Below are positions 18,633 through 27,952 of a DNA stretch of 28,826 nt, in pieces; the stretch's first letter is position 1; every line of letters begins with the position of its first letter. The notes beneath the pieces were generated by a model, which saw only the letters and a list, made by a program, of their open reading frames with translations, was not told where the DNA came from and did not search any database. Origin of the DNA: a virus. Location: the IMG/VR virus record IMGVR_UViG_3300034374_004725, positions 1 through 28,826 of that record, one strand, 5' to 3'. A program made the translations under genes and the position numbers.

Positions 18633-19896
18633 AGAAGTAAAAATTCAAGTTCCCTATAAGCCAAGACCACTTCAAAAAGAAGTTCATAAATCATTAAAGC
18701 GTTTTAATGTATTAGTTTGTCATAGACGATTTGGAAAATCTGTATTAGCTATTAACGAATTAATTTTAGCTGCAACTAAAGAACCTAGACAAAAACTTGC
18801 ATACATTGCACCTACCTATCGTCAAGGTAAATCTATCGTTTGGGATTATTTAAAATATTATACAAAACCTTTAATGGATTTAGGTGGAAGCAGAAACGAA
18901 TCTGAATTACGTGTAGATTTTTGGAATGAATCTAGGATCCAAATATTTGGAGCAGATAACGCAGACTCACTTCGAGGCATGGGGTTTCATGGTGTTGTAA
19001 TGGATGAGTATGCCATTATGGCTCCAAGAACTTGGACTGAGATTATTCGACCAGCTATTGCAGACACAAAAGGATTTGTAATTTTTATTGGAACTCCCAT
19101 GGGACATAATCAGTTTTGGGAAGTATATGATTACGCTTTACGTGGACATCAAGATTGGTTTGGAGCTTTATATAGAGCTAGTGAAACAGGAGTAGTAGAC
19201 AAAGAAGAATTAGAAATGGCTAAGTCTATTATGACTGAAGAACAATACAATCAAGAATTTGAATGTTCTTTCACAGCAGCAGTATCTGGATCTTATTTTG
19301 GAAAACTTATGACTACTGCAGATAACGAAGGAAGAATTGGATCTGTACCTTGTGATGAACATGTAGGAGTAGAAACATGGTGGGATTTAGGTATAGGAGA
19401 TTCAACAGCTATATGGTTTGTACAAAGAGTAGGAGAAGAAATACACATTATTGACTACTATGAAAATAGTGGAGAAAGCCTAATGCATTACGCAGATGTG
19501 TTGGAAAATAAAGATTATTTATATTCTAGGCATATTGCACCACATGATATTCAAGCTAGAGAACTTGGAACAGGAAAGTCAAGACTAGAAGTTTCTAGAG
19601 ATTTAGGTATTGACTTTGAGATTGCACCTAAATTAGAAGTAGATCATGGTATCGAATCAGTAAGAAATGTGTTACCATATTGCTGGTTTGATAGGGAAAA
19701 ATGCAAACTTGGTATTGATGCATTGCGACAGTATAGGAAACAATGGGATGAAAAAAATCAGGTTTTTAAAAATAAACCCTTACACGATTGGTGTTCACAT
19801 GCCGCAGATGCATTTAGATATGGCTGTGTTCATGATCCTATTTTAACAACTGATTGGGATAAACCAATAAGAGTCGATACAAAATATATAGTATGA
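18556..19896 (+). CDS. terL: Terminase large subunit (446 aa)
   Basis: The motor that pumps DNA into the prohead and cuts it. ATPase motifs: HRRFGKS at 56-62 (Walker A), VVMDEY at 147-152 (Walker B with catalytic Glu 151) and GTP at 179-181 (coupling motif). Nuclease residues: WWDLG at 275-279 (Asp 277), and HDWCSHAADAFRYG at 410-423 (Asp 418), which complete the RNase H-like metal site. No better start exists nearer the small-subunit stop, so M1 or M3 (18562) is used and the gene overlaps the small subunit by up to 77 bases. ATGA overlap links it to the portal gene. Confidence 0.93.
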   Translation: MYMEKLQQPIESKLPQLESTLSGKIKEVKIQVPYKPRPLQKEVHKSLKRFNVLVCHRRFGKSVLAINELILAATKEPRQKLAYIAPTYRQGKSIVWDYLKYYTKPLMDLGGSRNESELRVDFWNESRIQIFGADNADSLRGMGFHGVVMDEYAIMAPRTWTEIIRPAIADTKGFVIFIGTPMGHNQFWEVYDYALRGHQDWFGALYRASETGVVDKEELEMAKSIMTEEQYNQEFECSFTAAVSGSYFGKLMTTADNEGRIGSVPCDEHVGVETWWDLGIGDSTAIWFVQRVGEEIHIIDYYENSGESLMHYADVLENKDYLYSRHIAPHDIQARELGTGKSRLEVSRDLGIDFEIAPKLEVDHGIESVRNVLPYCWFDREKCKLGIDALRQYRKQWDEKNQVFKNKPLHDWCSHAADAFRYGCVHDPILTTDWDKPIRVDTKYIV

Positions 19897-22019
19897 TTAA
19901 AAAAGAAAAAACAGAACAAGAAATTTTATCCATTATTAATAGAGAAATTAGAGCATCATCAGGCTACATTGGTGGTGAGATTGTAAGTCGTAGAAAACGA
20001 TCTTTAGAATATTATTTAGGAAAACCTTTTGGTAATGAACAAGAAGGTAGATCACAAGTTATTTCAACAGACGTATCTGATACTGTAGAAGCTTTAATGC
20101 CTTCACTTATGAGAATCTTTACTGCAAGTGATAATGTATTTACTTGCGAACCTGTTGGGCCAGAAGATGAAGAAATGGCAAAACAAGCTTCTGATTATTT
20201 AAATTATGTTTTTTATAAAGAAAACGATGGATTCACTGCTTTGTATACAGCTTTTAAAGATGCCTTAATTCAAAAAAATGGTATCTTAAAAGTATTTTGG
20301 GATGATTCAGAAAAAACAACTAGAGAAGAATATAAAAAATTAACAGACGATGAGTTTAATCAATTAGTAATTGATGATGAGGTTTCTGTATCTGAGCATA
20401 CTGAATACGAAGAAGAATTAAAAGATGATAATGGTGAAGTAATTGATACAATTAAATTTCATGATTGCGTTATTCATAAAACACAAAAGTTTGGTAAAGT
20501 AAAAATTGAACCAGTACCACCTGAAGAATTTTTAATTGAACGTAGAGCCAAGTCTATTGATACTGCAAACTTTATTGCACATAGAACTAATATGACTAAA
20601 ACTCAATTAATTGAAATGGGTTATGATCCTGAAGTTGTTATGAACTTACCTATTGGAGATACCAATTATTATTCTGAAGATAGACATATTAGATTTTCTG
20701 ATACTGACTATTCTGCTCCACAAGATAGAGGAGATGAATCAACAGATGAAGTTTTAATTCATGAATGTTATGCAAGAATAGATATCAATGGAGATGGTAA
20801 AGCTGAATTAGTAAAAGCATGTATTGCTGGAGATGCAGCATACAAATTACTTGGCATTGAAGAAATTGATTCTATGCCATTTATTTCTATTACCCCTATA
20901 TTGATGCCTCATAGATTTTATGGCAGATCTATTTCTGAATTAGTAGAAGACATACAATTAATTAAATCTACTATTATGCGTCAAATGTTAGACAACATGT
21001 ATTTAACAAATAACAATCGTGTTGCTATTCAAGATGGTCAAGTTGCAATGGATGATCTATTAACTAATAGACCAGGCGGTATTGTTAGAACAAAACAACC
21101 ACCACAAAATGTTATCATGCCATTACAAGCACAACCTATTACTGAACAAGCGTCTGTTATGTTAAATTATTTAGATGCTGTTAAAGAAGCAAGAACTGGT
21201 CAAACAAGACAATCACAAGGTTTAATGCCTGACACATTAAATACTAAAACTGCAACAGGTATTAACCAAATATTAACTCAATCTCAAATGAGAATGGAAT
21301 TAATAGCTAGAGTATTTGCAGAAACAGGTGTGAAAGATTTAGCTAAAAAAATATTTGAGTATGTTTGCAAGTATCAACAAAAAGAAAAAATTGTACGTAT
21401 AAGAGGTAAATTTGTTCCTATGCGACCTTATGAGTGGAGAGATAGAATGAACATTACTGTTGCTGTTGGACTTGGTACTGGATCTAAAGAACAACAATTA
21501 ATATTATTAAATGCTATTTTAGAAAGACAATTACAAGCTGTTAACTTACAACAGAACGTATTTGGCCCAGTTGTTAATGTTAAAAATATTTATCATACAT
21601 TACGTAAATTAGTAGAAAATGCTGGTCTAGGAAATGTTGAACCATACTTTATGGATCCAGATGTTGGTCAGGCACAAATGCCACAACTGCCTCCTAAACC
21701 TCCTACTGAATTTGAAAAAGTTACATTGGCTCAAGTACAAGGTGAAAACGAAAGAGCTATACTTAATTCTCAAATTGAGATTAAAAAACTTGAAAGTAAA
21801 ATGAGAGAAAAACTATTAGAGTTTGAACTTCAAGTTAAAGAAATGGAATTAAAATATGGAACTAAGATTGATGAGATTGCATTAAAGAATCGTTCTATGA
21901 TAGAACAACAGCAAGTAAGACAATCAGGTGATATATTTAAAAAAATAATGGATGAACAAAAAAAGTTTTTTGAAAATGGACAAGAACAAACTACACCAAC
22001 AAATATCCAAGGGGACTAA
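19893..22019 (+). CDS. Portal protein, P22-size (708 aa)
   Basis: Forms the twelve-subunit ring through which DNA enters and leaves the head. Length and content fit P22-like portals. Residues 60-130 carry TDVSDTVEALMPSLMRIFTA. The central domain has SMPFISITPILMPHRFYGRS. A TKTATGINQILTQSQMRMEL segment (about 440-470) is typical of this family. The C-terminal 100 residues are a long coiled coil (LAQVQGENERAILNSQIEIK and onward), probably a barrel. The gene overlaps the terminase stop by four bases. Confidence 0.9.
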   Translation: MIKKEKTEQEILSIINREIRASSGYIGGEIVSRRKRSLEYYLGKPFGNEQEGRSQVISTDVSDTVEALMPSLMRIFTASDNVFTCEPVGPEDEEMAKQASDYLNYVFYKENDGFTALYTAFKDALIQKNGILKVFWDDSEKTTREEYKKLTDDEFNQLVIDDEVSVSEHTEYEEELKDDNGEVIDTIKFHDCVIHKTQKFGKVKIEPVPPEEFLIERRAKSIDTANFIAHRTNMTKTQLIEMGYDPEVVMNLPIGDTNYYSEDRHIRFSDTDYSAPQDRGDESTDEVLIHECYARIDINGDGKAELVKACIAGDAAYKLLGIEEIDSMPFISITPILMPHRFYGRSISELVEDIQLIKSTIMRQMLDNMYLTNNNRVAIQDGQVAMDDLLTNRPGGIVRTKQPPQNVIMPLQAQPITEQASVMLNYLDAVKEARTGQTRQSQGLMPDTLNTKTATGINQILTQSQMRMELIARVFAETGVKDLAKKIFEYVCKYQQKEKIVRIRGKFVPMRPYEWRDRMNITVAVGLGTGSKEQQLILLNAILERQLQAVNLQQNVFGPVVNVKNIYHTLRKLVENAGLGNVEPYFMDPDVGQAQMPQLPPKPPTEFEKVTLAQVQGENERAILNSQIEIKKLESKMREKLLEFELQVKEMELKYGTKIDEIALKNRSMIEQQQVRQSGDIFKKIMDEQKKFFENGQEQTTPTNIQGD

Positions 22020-22260
22020 AGCTAAGTTAATCTTAGAAGACCCTATTGTAAAAGAGGCTTTTGATTATCTGTTTGAACAATATCGAACAGAAATATTCAA
22101 TACGAATTACAAAGACCATGAACAAAGACAAGTACTATGGATGGCATTTAATATGCTTGACAAAATAAAAGGTCATCTTGTTACTGTGATGGAAACTGGT
22201 AAACTAGCTTCCTCGGAGCTAGAAACACTAATACGCCAATCCGATAACGGAAGCGTTTAA
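21952..22260 (+). CDS. Conserved small protein between portal and scaffold (102 aa)
   Basis: It overlaps the portal C-terminal codons by 68 bases in another frame. In-frame starts at 21952 or 21976 have no good ribosome site. After a basic N terminus come helices PIVKEAFDYLFEQYRTEIF and DHEQRQVLWMAFNMLDKI, then an acidic-Ser tail. I recognise similar proteins in uncultured marine podovirus genomes at this position. Function is unknown. A head-assembly accessory is likely from context. Confidence 0.65.
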   Translation: MNKKSFLKMDKNKLHQQISKGTKAKLILEDPIVKEAFDYLFEQYRTEIFNTNYKDHEQRQVLWMAFNMLDKIKGHLVTVMETGKLASSELETLIRQSDNGSV

Positions 22261-22275
22261 CAAAGGAGCATAATA

Positions 22276-23286
22276 ATGCAAACAACTGATAAATCAGTAA
22301 AGAGTGCTGCTGATAAAATTTTAGGACTACTGAATCCACAACCTGAAGCTCCTAAAGAGCCAAAACAGGAAACTGGACAATCAGAAACTAATGTTACAGC
22401 AGAACCATCTGTAGAACCTGTAGAGGAACAGGGTACATCTCAAGAGAGCCAATCTGCATCTGAAGAAGCTCAAGTAGATGTCGATGCTACAGAAAACATG
22501 GAAGTTAAAGAAGAAACTGCGTCTGAAGTTGAAGTCGAGAAACCAAATCTCCACCGCGTCAAAGTACAAGGTCAAGAGCTAGAGGTTACCCTTGATGAAC
22601 TTAAGGCAGGTTATTCTAGAGATTCCGACTATCGACAAAAAACACATTCTTTATCTTTAGAGAGAAAACAAATCGAAGAAGAAAAAAATGTTTTGCGTCA
22701 ACAATACGATATGAGAATTAGAGATTTAAGTACAGCGATAGCTACTGCTGAGTCTATGATGGGACAACAGATGAGTCCTCAGCAATTACAACGTCTTTAT
22801 GATGAAGATCCTACTACTGCGTCAAAAGTGGATTTCCAAATGCGACAGCAGAAAGATAGAATTAGATTCTTAAAGAGTAAATTAGCTGAAGAAGAAAGTA
22901 ACAAAAAAAATAGTTACTTAGCTGAACAAATTAGACTTGCACAAGAACGCATACCTGAATTTTCTGATCCTAATAAAATCGATTCTTTTAAATCTGGAAT
23001 GAAATCCTTATTAAAAGGATATGGTTATAACGATCAAGAAATATCAGAAGTATCAGATCATAGATTGTTACTGATACTTAAAGATGCTATGGCTTATAAT
23101 AACTTTAAACAAAGCAAACCTATTATCCAAAAGAAAATAGAAAAGGCTCCTAAAGTTGTTAAACCTGGCGTTGCTGTTTCTGAAAATTCTCAAAGATCTA
23201 TCGTAAGGAATAAAATATCTAAGTTGAAGAAATCTGGGCGTATTGAAGATGCTCAATCTGCAATTTTAGGTATGTTAACTAAATAA
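22276..23286 (+). CDS. Scaffold protein (336 aa)
   Basis: The N-terminal 85 residues are disordered, rich in Glu, Pro, Gln and Val. The segment HRVKVQGQELEVTLDELKAG is followed by a long coiled-coil region (SLERKQIEEEKNVLRQQYD) and a basic C terminus (RNKISKLKKSGRIED), as in podovirus scaffolds that bind the capsid shell. Position between portal and capsid supports this. ATG follows CAAAGGAGCATAATA. Confidence 0.8.
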   Translation: MQTTDKSVKSAADKILGLLNPQPEAPKEPKQETGQSETNVTAEPSVEPVEEQGTSQESQSASEEAQVDVDATENMEVKEETASEVEVEKPNLHRVKVQGQELEVTLDELKAGYSRDSDYRQKTHSLSLERKQIEEEKNVLRQQYDMRIRDLSTAIATAESMMGQQMSPQQLQRLYDEDPTTASKVDFQMRQQKDRIRFLKSKLAEEESNKKNSYLAEQIRLAQERIPEFSDPNKIDSFKSGMKSLLKGYGYNDQEISEVSDHRLLLILKDAMAYNNFKQSKPIIQKKIEKAPKVVKPGVAVSENSQRSIVRNKISKLKKSGRIEDAQSAILGMLTK

Positions 23287-23304
23287 CCTAACGGAGAAAA
23301 TAAC

Positions 23305-24246
23305 ATGGCACAACCAACAAACACATTCGACACTTACGATGCTGTTGGTATAAGAGAAGACTTGCAAGATGTGATTTACTCAATCTCTCCTACTGATACT
23401 CCTTTCATGAGTTCAGCAGCTAGAGAAGCAGTAAGAAACACTTTGCATGAGTGGCAAACTGATAGTTTAGCCGCAGCTTCTACTTCTAACGCAGTAGTTG
23501 AAGGTGACGATGCAAGTTTAGATGCTGTAACTGCAACATCTAGATTGTCAAACACAACACAGATCATGGACAAAACTGTCGTGATCACTGGTACTCAAGA
23601 ATCAGTTGATAAAGCTGGTAGAGCATCAGAATTAGCGTACCAAATCGCTAAAAAATCTAAAGAGTTAAAAAGAGATATGGAAGCTACATTGTTAGCTAAC
23701 CAAGCTGAAGTTTCTGGCGATAGTTCAACAGCTAGAAAATTTGGATCTATCAACTCTTGGATTGCATCAAATGACGTATTTGCGTCTGATGGTGCTTCAG
23801 GCGGTGTGGGTAATACAGCTAGAACTGATGGTACTGCAAGAGCTTTAACAGAAGCTGACTTGAAAACAGTTATCAAAAACGTATGGAACGCTGGTGGAAA
23901 TCCTTCCATCATCATGGTGGGCCCATTCAATAAACAGAAAATTTCTGGTTTTACTGGTGGATCAACTAGGTTCGATGCATCTGAAGATAAAACTTTATAT
24001 ACTTCTATCGATGTATATTCTTCAGACTTTGGTGACTTAGAAGTTGTACCAAACAGATTCTCAAGAGATAGAGATGCTCATGTCCTAGACATGGACTATT
24101 GGTCTATCGGATTCTTGAGAGATTTCACTATGCATGAATTAGCTAAGACTGGTGACAGTGAGAAAAGACAAATGCTTGTCGAGTTCACATTGATCTCTAG
24201 AAACGAAGCTGCTTCAGGTGGAGTTTACGACCTTACTACTTCGTAG
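23305..24246 (+). CDS. Major capsid protein, HK97-fold (313 aa)
   Basis: The start, NTFDTYDAVGIREDLQDVIY followed by SISPTDTPFMSS, and the C-terminal DLEVVPNRFSRDRDAHVLDM match capsid proteins of the SU10-like (DUF5309) type with an HK97 fold. Codon use shifts toward C-ending codons and GC, as in highly expressed genes. The ribosome site is ACGGAGAAAATAAC. It is followed by a GGGGGAG hairpin, consistent with strong, stable expression. Confidence 0.88.
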   Translation: MAQPTNTFDTYDAVGIREDLQDVIYSISPTDTPFMSSAAREAVRNTLHEWQTDSLAAASTSNAVVEGDDASLDAVTATSRLSNTTQIMDKTVVITGTQESVDKAGRASELAYQIAKKSKELKRDMEATLLANQAEVSGDSSTARKFGSINSWIASNDVFASDGASGGVGNTARTDGTARALTEADLKTVIKNVWNAGGNPSIIMVGPFNKQKISGFTGGSTRFDASEDKTLYTSIDVYSSDFGDLEVVPNRFSRDRDAHVLDMDYWSIGFLRDFTMHELAKTGDSEKRQMLVEFTLISRNEAASGGVYDLTTS

Positions 24247-24260
24247 TAATATAATAATAG

Positions 24261-24289
24261 TGGGGGAGTTCTCCCTTTGTTCTCCCCCA
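24261..24289 (+). terminator. Hairpin after the capsid gene
   Basis: TGGGGGAG (24261-24268) pairs with CTCCCCCA (24282-24289) around a 13-base loop. No U-run follows, so full termination is doubtful. Attenuation or protection of the capsid mRNA 3' end is equally possible. It lies 15 bases after the capsid stop. Confidence 0.6.
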
Positions 24290-24341
24290 TTACAAACTAT
24301 GAAGTCTTATGGAGATATAGACGGAACATAGGAGAAACAAA

Positions 24342-24689
24342 ATGAGAACATTAAACGACTACTTTTTAACAACTAAAGTAACTGACATTAGTACAGCAGG
24401 AAGCACATTCGTTGCAGTACCTGATGGAGGTAGAATTGTTAAAATTTATACTTCAATCAAAAATGCTATTTCTACAGCAGATGCTGCATTATCATTTGAG
24501 ATTGGTGGAACAGCAGTAACTAATGGTGGTATCACCGTTGCTTATGATGGTTCTGCTGCTGGAGATGTTGATTCTTCAACACCTTCTGCAAACAATAGAG
24601 TAGAAGAAGGACAAGCTATCGAAATCATTACTGATGGCGGATCTTCAACTGCTTGTGAATGTGTGATAACATTCGTAATTAGAAGATAA
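24342..24689 (+). CDS. Possible head decoration protein (115 aa)
   Basis: It is a beta-rich, Ser/Thr/Gly-rich protein (STAGSTFVAVPDGGRIVKIY and LSFEIGGTAVTNGGITVAYD) ending CECVITFVIRR. It has no known catalytic motif. Its place directly after capsid, ribosome site TAGGAGAAACAAA and codon use like capsid suggest an abundant virion surface protein. A head fibre or cement protein is the best guess. Confidence 0.6.
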   Translation: MRTLNDYFLTTKVTDISTAGSTFVAVPDGGRIVKIYTSIKNAISTADAALSFEIGGTAVTNGGITVAYDGSAAGDVDSSTPSANNRVEEGQAIEIITDGGSSTACECVITFVIRR

Positions 24690-24696
24690 TCTTTTA

Positions 24697-24714
24697 GGGG
24701 GTGGAAACACCCCC
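24697..24714 (+). terminator. Perfect GAAA-loop hairpin after decoration gene
   Basis: GGGGGTG (24697-24703) pairs perfectly with CACCCCC (24708-24714) across a GAAA tetraloop, a very stable GNRA hairpin in RNA. No U-run follows, so it may be a stability or attenuation element, not a full terminator. The next ribosome site lies about 10 bases downstream. Confidence 0.65.
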
Positions 24715-24735
24715 GTTAACTATTAGGAGAAAAAT

Positions 24736-25002
24736 ATGCATAAAGGTATGCGACCAGTAACTACACAAAAAATAAATTCAGCAGGTACATCTGCACAATC
24801 TGCTGCATTTGGAGCAAACATTGAATATGTTAGAGTAATTCCAGATGCTGATTGTCATATAGAATTTGGTGTTAATCCTACAGCAACTACTTCTAAAATA
24901 TTTATGGAAGCTAAAACTTCCGAATTTTTTAAAGTTTCTCAAGGAGAAAAAGTAGCTGTAATTGGAACTGTAAATTTATACGTAACTGAACTAAGTGAGT
25001 AA
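24736..25002 (+). CDS. Small beta-rich virion protein (88 aa)
   Basis: ATG follows ATTAGGAGAAAAAT. Strands alternate with Gly/Ser/Thr (KINSAGTSAQSAAFGANIEY, then IEFGVNPTATTSK), ending VTELSE. It resembles the preceding protein in composition and may also decorate the head. Stop and next start overlap as TAATG. No family recognised. Confidence 0.6.
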   Translation: MHKGMRPVTTQKINSAGTSAQSAAFGANIEYVRVIPDADCHIEFGVNPTATTSKIFMEAKTSEFFKVSQGEKVAVIGTVNLYVTELSE

Positions 25003-25331
25003 TGAGTATTTTAAGATCTGTAGATTCTGATGGTACAAAGTACTATTTTGAAGAAGATGGCAAACTTACTGTTAAACAATCTCAAAATACAGACTCAATC
25101 TTAAAAAAAAATAAAACTTTATATAACCAAGGTGATTCAGGTTACAATGTAGGCAAAGACATGAAACGTGTAGCTAGTATTCCTACACTTGTTTTAACTT
25201 TGTGGACTAAAGAATATAATGGTACTAATAATTGGTTTGGATTACCACACGAAACTAGAAAAAAAATTTTAAAACAAAAACTTAATAGTAGCGACTATAA
25301 GTATTTTAGAACTGCATCAGGGAGATTTTAA
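25002..25331 (+). CDS. Conserved head-tail module protein (109 aa)
   Basis: The C-terminal half, DMKRVASIPTLVLTLW and then LNSSDYKYFRTASGRF, matches a conserved phage family pattern (RVASIP...W near the middle, YRYLRT-like end) usually found between capsid and adaptor genes. Function is unknown. A structural or assembly role is inferred from position. It is coupled by TAATG on both sides. Confidence 0.68.
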   Translation: MSILRSVDSDGTKYYFEEDGKLTVKQSQNTDSILKKNKTLYNQGDSGYNVGKDMKRVASIPTLVLTLWTKEYNGTNNWFGLPHETRKKILKQKLNSSDYKYFRTASGRF

Positions 25332-25648
25332 TGGCTAAAAATAAAATTGAATTAATGGGAGATGGTAGATATTCTTATTCATTTGGAAATAATACTACTG
25401 TTTTCCTTTCAAAAAAACCTTCTAAAAAATTACAATCAGAAATTCAATCTGCATTTACAGGATATTCACCTTCAAAAAGTAAAAAAAATTTATCATCTAC
25501 TTTTGCTAAATTTAATACATTAGAACATGTAATCCAAAATGATAAAAATGCTCCAAAAAAATATATGGCATTTAGATCACGACAAGTAAATAAAAAAACT
25601 GGACAAAAAAGACAAGTAATAGTTACAACAAAAGGAATGTTTGAATAA
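25331..25648 (+). CDS. Hypothetical basic virion-module protein (105 aa)
   Basis: An N-terminal beta-rich part (MAKNKIELMGDGRYSYSFG, then TTVFLSKKPSKKLQ) is followed by a Lys/Ser-rich basic middle and a conserved-looking end (RSRQVNKKTGQKRQVIVTTK). No family recognised. Genes around it are head-completion proteins, with TAATG couplings at both ends. Confidence 0.6.
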   Translation: MAKNKIELMGDGRYSYSFGNNTTVFLSKKPSKKLQSEIQSAFTGYSPSKSKKNLSSTFAKFNTLEHVIQNDKNAPKKYMAFRSRQVNKKTGQKRQVIVTTKGMFE

Positions 25649-26322
25649 TGGCTTTAACAACTTATACAGAATTAAAAGCATCTATAGCTAATTGGCTTAA
25701 TAGATCTGATTTAACTTCTGAAATAGCTGATGACTTTATTAAACTTTGCGAAGCTGATTTTAATGCTAAACTTAGAATCAGACAAATGGAACAAATTGAT
25801 TCTATTACTATTAATGCAGAAACAGTAACAGTACCAACTGGTTTTATTGCAGCTAGATCTTTATACATATTATCTGGAGGAACCAAATATCATTTAGAAT
25901 ATATTAGTCCTGCAAATTTGTATAAAACCAAAGGATCAAGTACTTCTGGATTACCTAGAGTTTATAGTATAGAATCAGATAATGGTACAGAAAGTTTTAG
26001 ATTTGCTCCATCCCCTGATACGTCTTATACAGGTTACTTACAATACTATAAATCATTCTCTAGTCTTTCTTCTGGAACTGCTACTAACTATATCCTTGCC
26101 TATCATCCTGGTATTTATTTGTATGGTAGCTTGTATCATGCATCTAATTTCTTGGGTGGTATCGAGCCTAACCAACAACAACAATGGTTAGGAATGTATC
26201 AAGCATCTTTAGAACGATGCGAGAACAATGATAGAACAGATTCGTATGGTGCTGCACCTGTTGTACAACGTACAGATGTAAGTACTGATTTATCTTTCTA
26301 TCGTAGAAAAGCATCTAGCTAG
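25648..26322 (+). CDS. Head-tail adaptor / tail tubular A-like protein (224 aa)
   Basis: The N-terminal helices (TYTELKASIANWLNRSDLTS and DDFIKLCEADFNAKLRIRQM) are typical of podovirus adaptor proteins that bind below the portal, such as P22 gp4-like and T7 gp11-like proteins. A beta-rich middle (VTVPTGFIAARSLYILSGG) and a helical C terminus follow. Position before the tail nozzle gene agrees. Length is normal for the family. Confidence 0.82.
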   Translation: MALTTYTELKASIANWLNRSDLTSEIADDFIKLCEADFNAKLRIRQMEQIDSITINAETVTVPTGFIAARSLYILSGGTKYHLEYISPANLYKTKGSSTSGLPRVYSIESDNGTESFRFAPSPDTSYTGYLQYYKSFSSLSSGTATNYILAYHPGIYLYGSLYHASNFLGGIEPNQQQQWLGMYQASLERCENNDRTDSYGAAPVVQRTDVSTDLSFYRRKASS

Positions 26323-26330
26323 GAGTAAAT

Positions 26331-27797
26331 ATGCAAGTTTCTTTTGGAGAATGGCTACCTGATCAACCAAGCCATAATAATCCTGGATCCAATGTAGCAA
26401 CTAATGTATATTATGCATTAAATTCATATAAACGATTTCCATCATTAGTTAGTTATTCTTCTAATAACATTGGTGCAGATTGTAGAGGAGGAGGTTCTTT
26501 TAGAGATGGTGCCAATAATGTTTATAATTTTGTTGCTAATAATACTGATATCTATCAATTAGATGGTGGAACTTTTACTTCAAGAAAAGGATCGTTAACT
26601 GGTGGTAATACAGACTTTTGGACATTTACTCAGTTTGGTAATTATGTCATAGCAAGTAATGGTGTAGATGCACCTCAATATTATTTAATGGGAACATCTA
26701 CTAACTTTGCCAATCTTTCTGCTATAGCAACAGATGGAACACCTCCAGTATTTAGAACAAGTGGTGTCATAAGAGATTTTTTAGTTACAGGTAATCAAGC
26801 TAGTAATACCAATAGAGTTCAATGGTCTGGTATTAATGATATTGGTACATGGACATCAGGAAATAAACAAGCAGACTATCAAGATCTTCCAGGTTCTGGT
26901 GGAGAGATTGTTGCCATATCTTCTGGAGAAGTTGGATATATCTTTAGACAAAACCAAATAGTTCGTATGGATTATGTTGGTGGTGCAACAATATTTAGAT
27001 TTTCTGTTATCTCTCCTAATAGAGGAGCTGTTTATGGACAAACAGTCTGTCAAGATAATAGACAAGTATTCTTTTATGCAGACGATGGATTTTATCAAAT
27101 TAATGGTGATAGCGTTATTCCTATTGGTGCAGAAAAAGTAAATAGATTTTTTGATCTCGATTTGAACAAAGCATTTACAGATAGAATTGTAGCAGCAACG
27201 GATCCTTTTAATCAGTTAGCTTTATGGTTATATCCATCTGCACAAAATACTAATAACACAACAGGTATTTGTGATAGAATTTTAATTTATAATTATGCTA
27301 CTCAAAAATGGTCATTATCAGAAGCTAGTTCATCTTTTATTTTTTCACAATTTGTGGGAGCTTATACTGTAGAATTAATGGATATTATTTCTCAAAACTT
27401 AGAAAATATTAATATTGCATTAGATACAGATTTTTGGTCTGGTGGACAAAGATACTTAGGTGCTATTGATGAAAATTACAAAGCTGCTATTTTTTCAGGA
27501 ACGTCTAATATTTCTGAAATTGAAACTAGCGAATTTGAAGTATTTCCTGGTTTAAGAGCAAGTATTCAAGGAATTAGACCAATTATTGATGCAGAAGCTA
27601 CTGTTACTATTAAAACTAGAGATAGATTAGCTGATGCAGAATCAACGTCTTCTACCTCAGTTATGAACAGTACTGGCATGAATCCAGTACGACAATCTGG
27701 TAGATATTTTAAAGCTAATATTAAAGTACCTTCTGGCACTTTGTTTACTCATGCACAAGGTATTGATATAATAGCTAGTAAAGCAGGTTTAAGATAA
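26331..27797 (+). CDS. Tail nozzle / DNA stabilisation protein (488 aa)
   Basis: It is beta-rich with repeated blade-like segments (GSFRDGANNVYNFVANNTDI, VQWSGINDIGTWTSG, EVGYIFRQNQIVRM and FFYADDGFYQINGDSVIPIG), typical of P22 gp10-like and T7 gp12-like nozzle proteins. These plug the portal after packaging and carry the fibres. The C-terminal domain (EIETSEFEVFPGLRASIQGI) is an additional beta domain. The ribosome site is AGGAGTAAAT. Stop overlaps the next ATG by one base. Confidence 0.82.
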   Translation: MQVSFGEWLPDQPSHNNPGSNVATNVYYALNSYKRFPSLVSYSSNNIGADCRGGGSFRDGANNVYNFVANNTDIYQLDGGTFTSRKGSLTGGNTDFWTFTQFGNYVIASNGVDAPQYYLMGTSTNFANLSAIATDGTPPVFRTSGVIRDFLVTGNQASNTNRVQWSGINDIGTWTSGNKQADYQDLPGSGGEIVAISSGEVGYIFRQNQIVRMDYVGGATIFRFSVISPNRGAVYGQTVCQDNRQVFFYADDGFYQINGDSVIPIGAEKVNRFFDLDLNKAFTDRIVAATDPFNQLALWLYPSAQNTNNTTGICDRILIYNYATQKWSLSEASSSFIFSQFVGAYTVELMDIISQNLENINIALDTDFWSGGQRYLGAIDENYKAAIFSGTSNISEIETSEFEVFPGLRASIQGIRPIIDAEATVTIKTRDRLADAESTSSTSVMNSTGMNPVRQSGRYFKANIKVPSGTLFTHAQGIDIIASKAGLR

Positions 27798-27949
27798 TGG
27801 CTGATGTTATTGAAAGAGATATAGATAATGTTAGATACAGTTTTGAAACTCAAGAGTTTTTTCAACGACAATTGGAAGAATCTGTTAATAGTTTAATTAA
27901 TAAAAATAATGTAGAAACTGACAAAGTTTTTGCATGGTTTATGGGATAA
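27797..27949 (+). CDS. Small protein between nozzle and fibre (50 aa)
   Basis: It is coupled to the nozzle gene by TAATG. It is acidic and helical (MADVIERDIDNVRYSFETQE then FFQRQLEESVNSLI), ending FAWFMG. It may be a fibre chaperone or tail accessory, judged only by position. No family recognised. Confidence 0.6.
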   Translation: MADVIERDIDNVRYSFETQEFFQRQLEESVNSLINKNNVETDKVFAWFMG

Positions 27950-27952
27950 TAC

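Noticed and set aside
25982-26191. Hydrophobic 69-codon frame within the adaptor gene
   Set aside because: Embedded in a clear adaptor coding region and generated by codon bias; no start signal.
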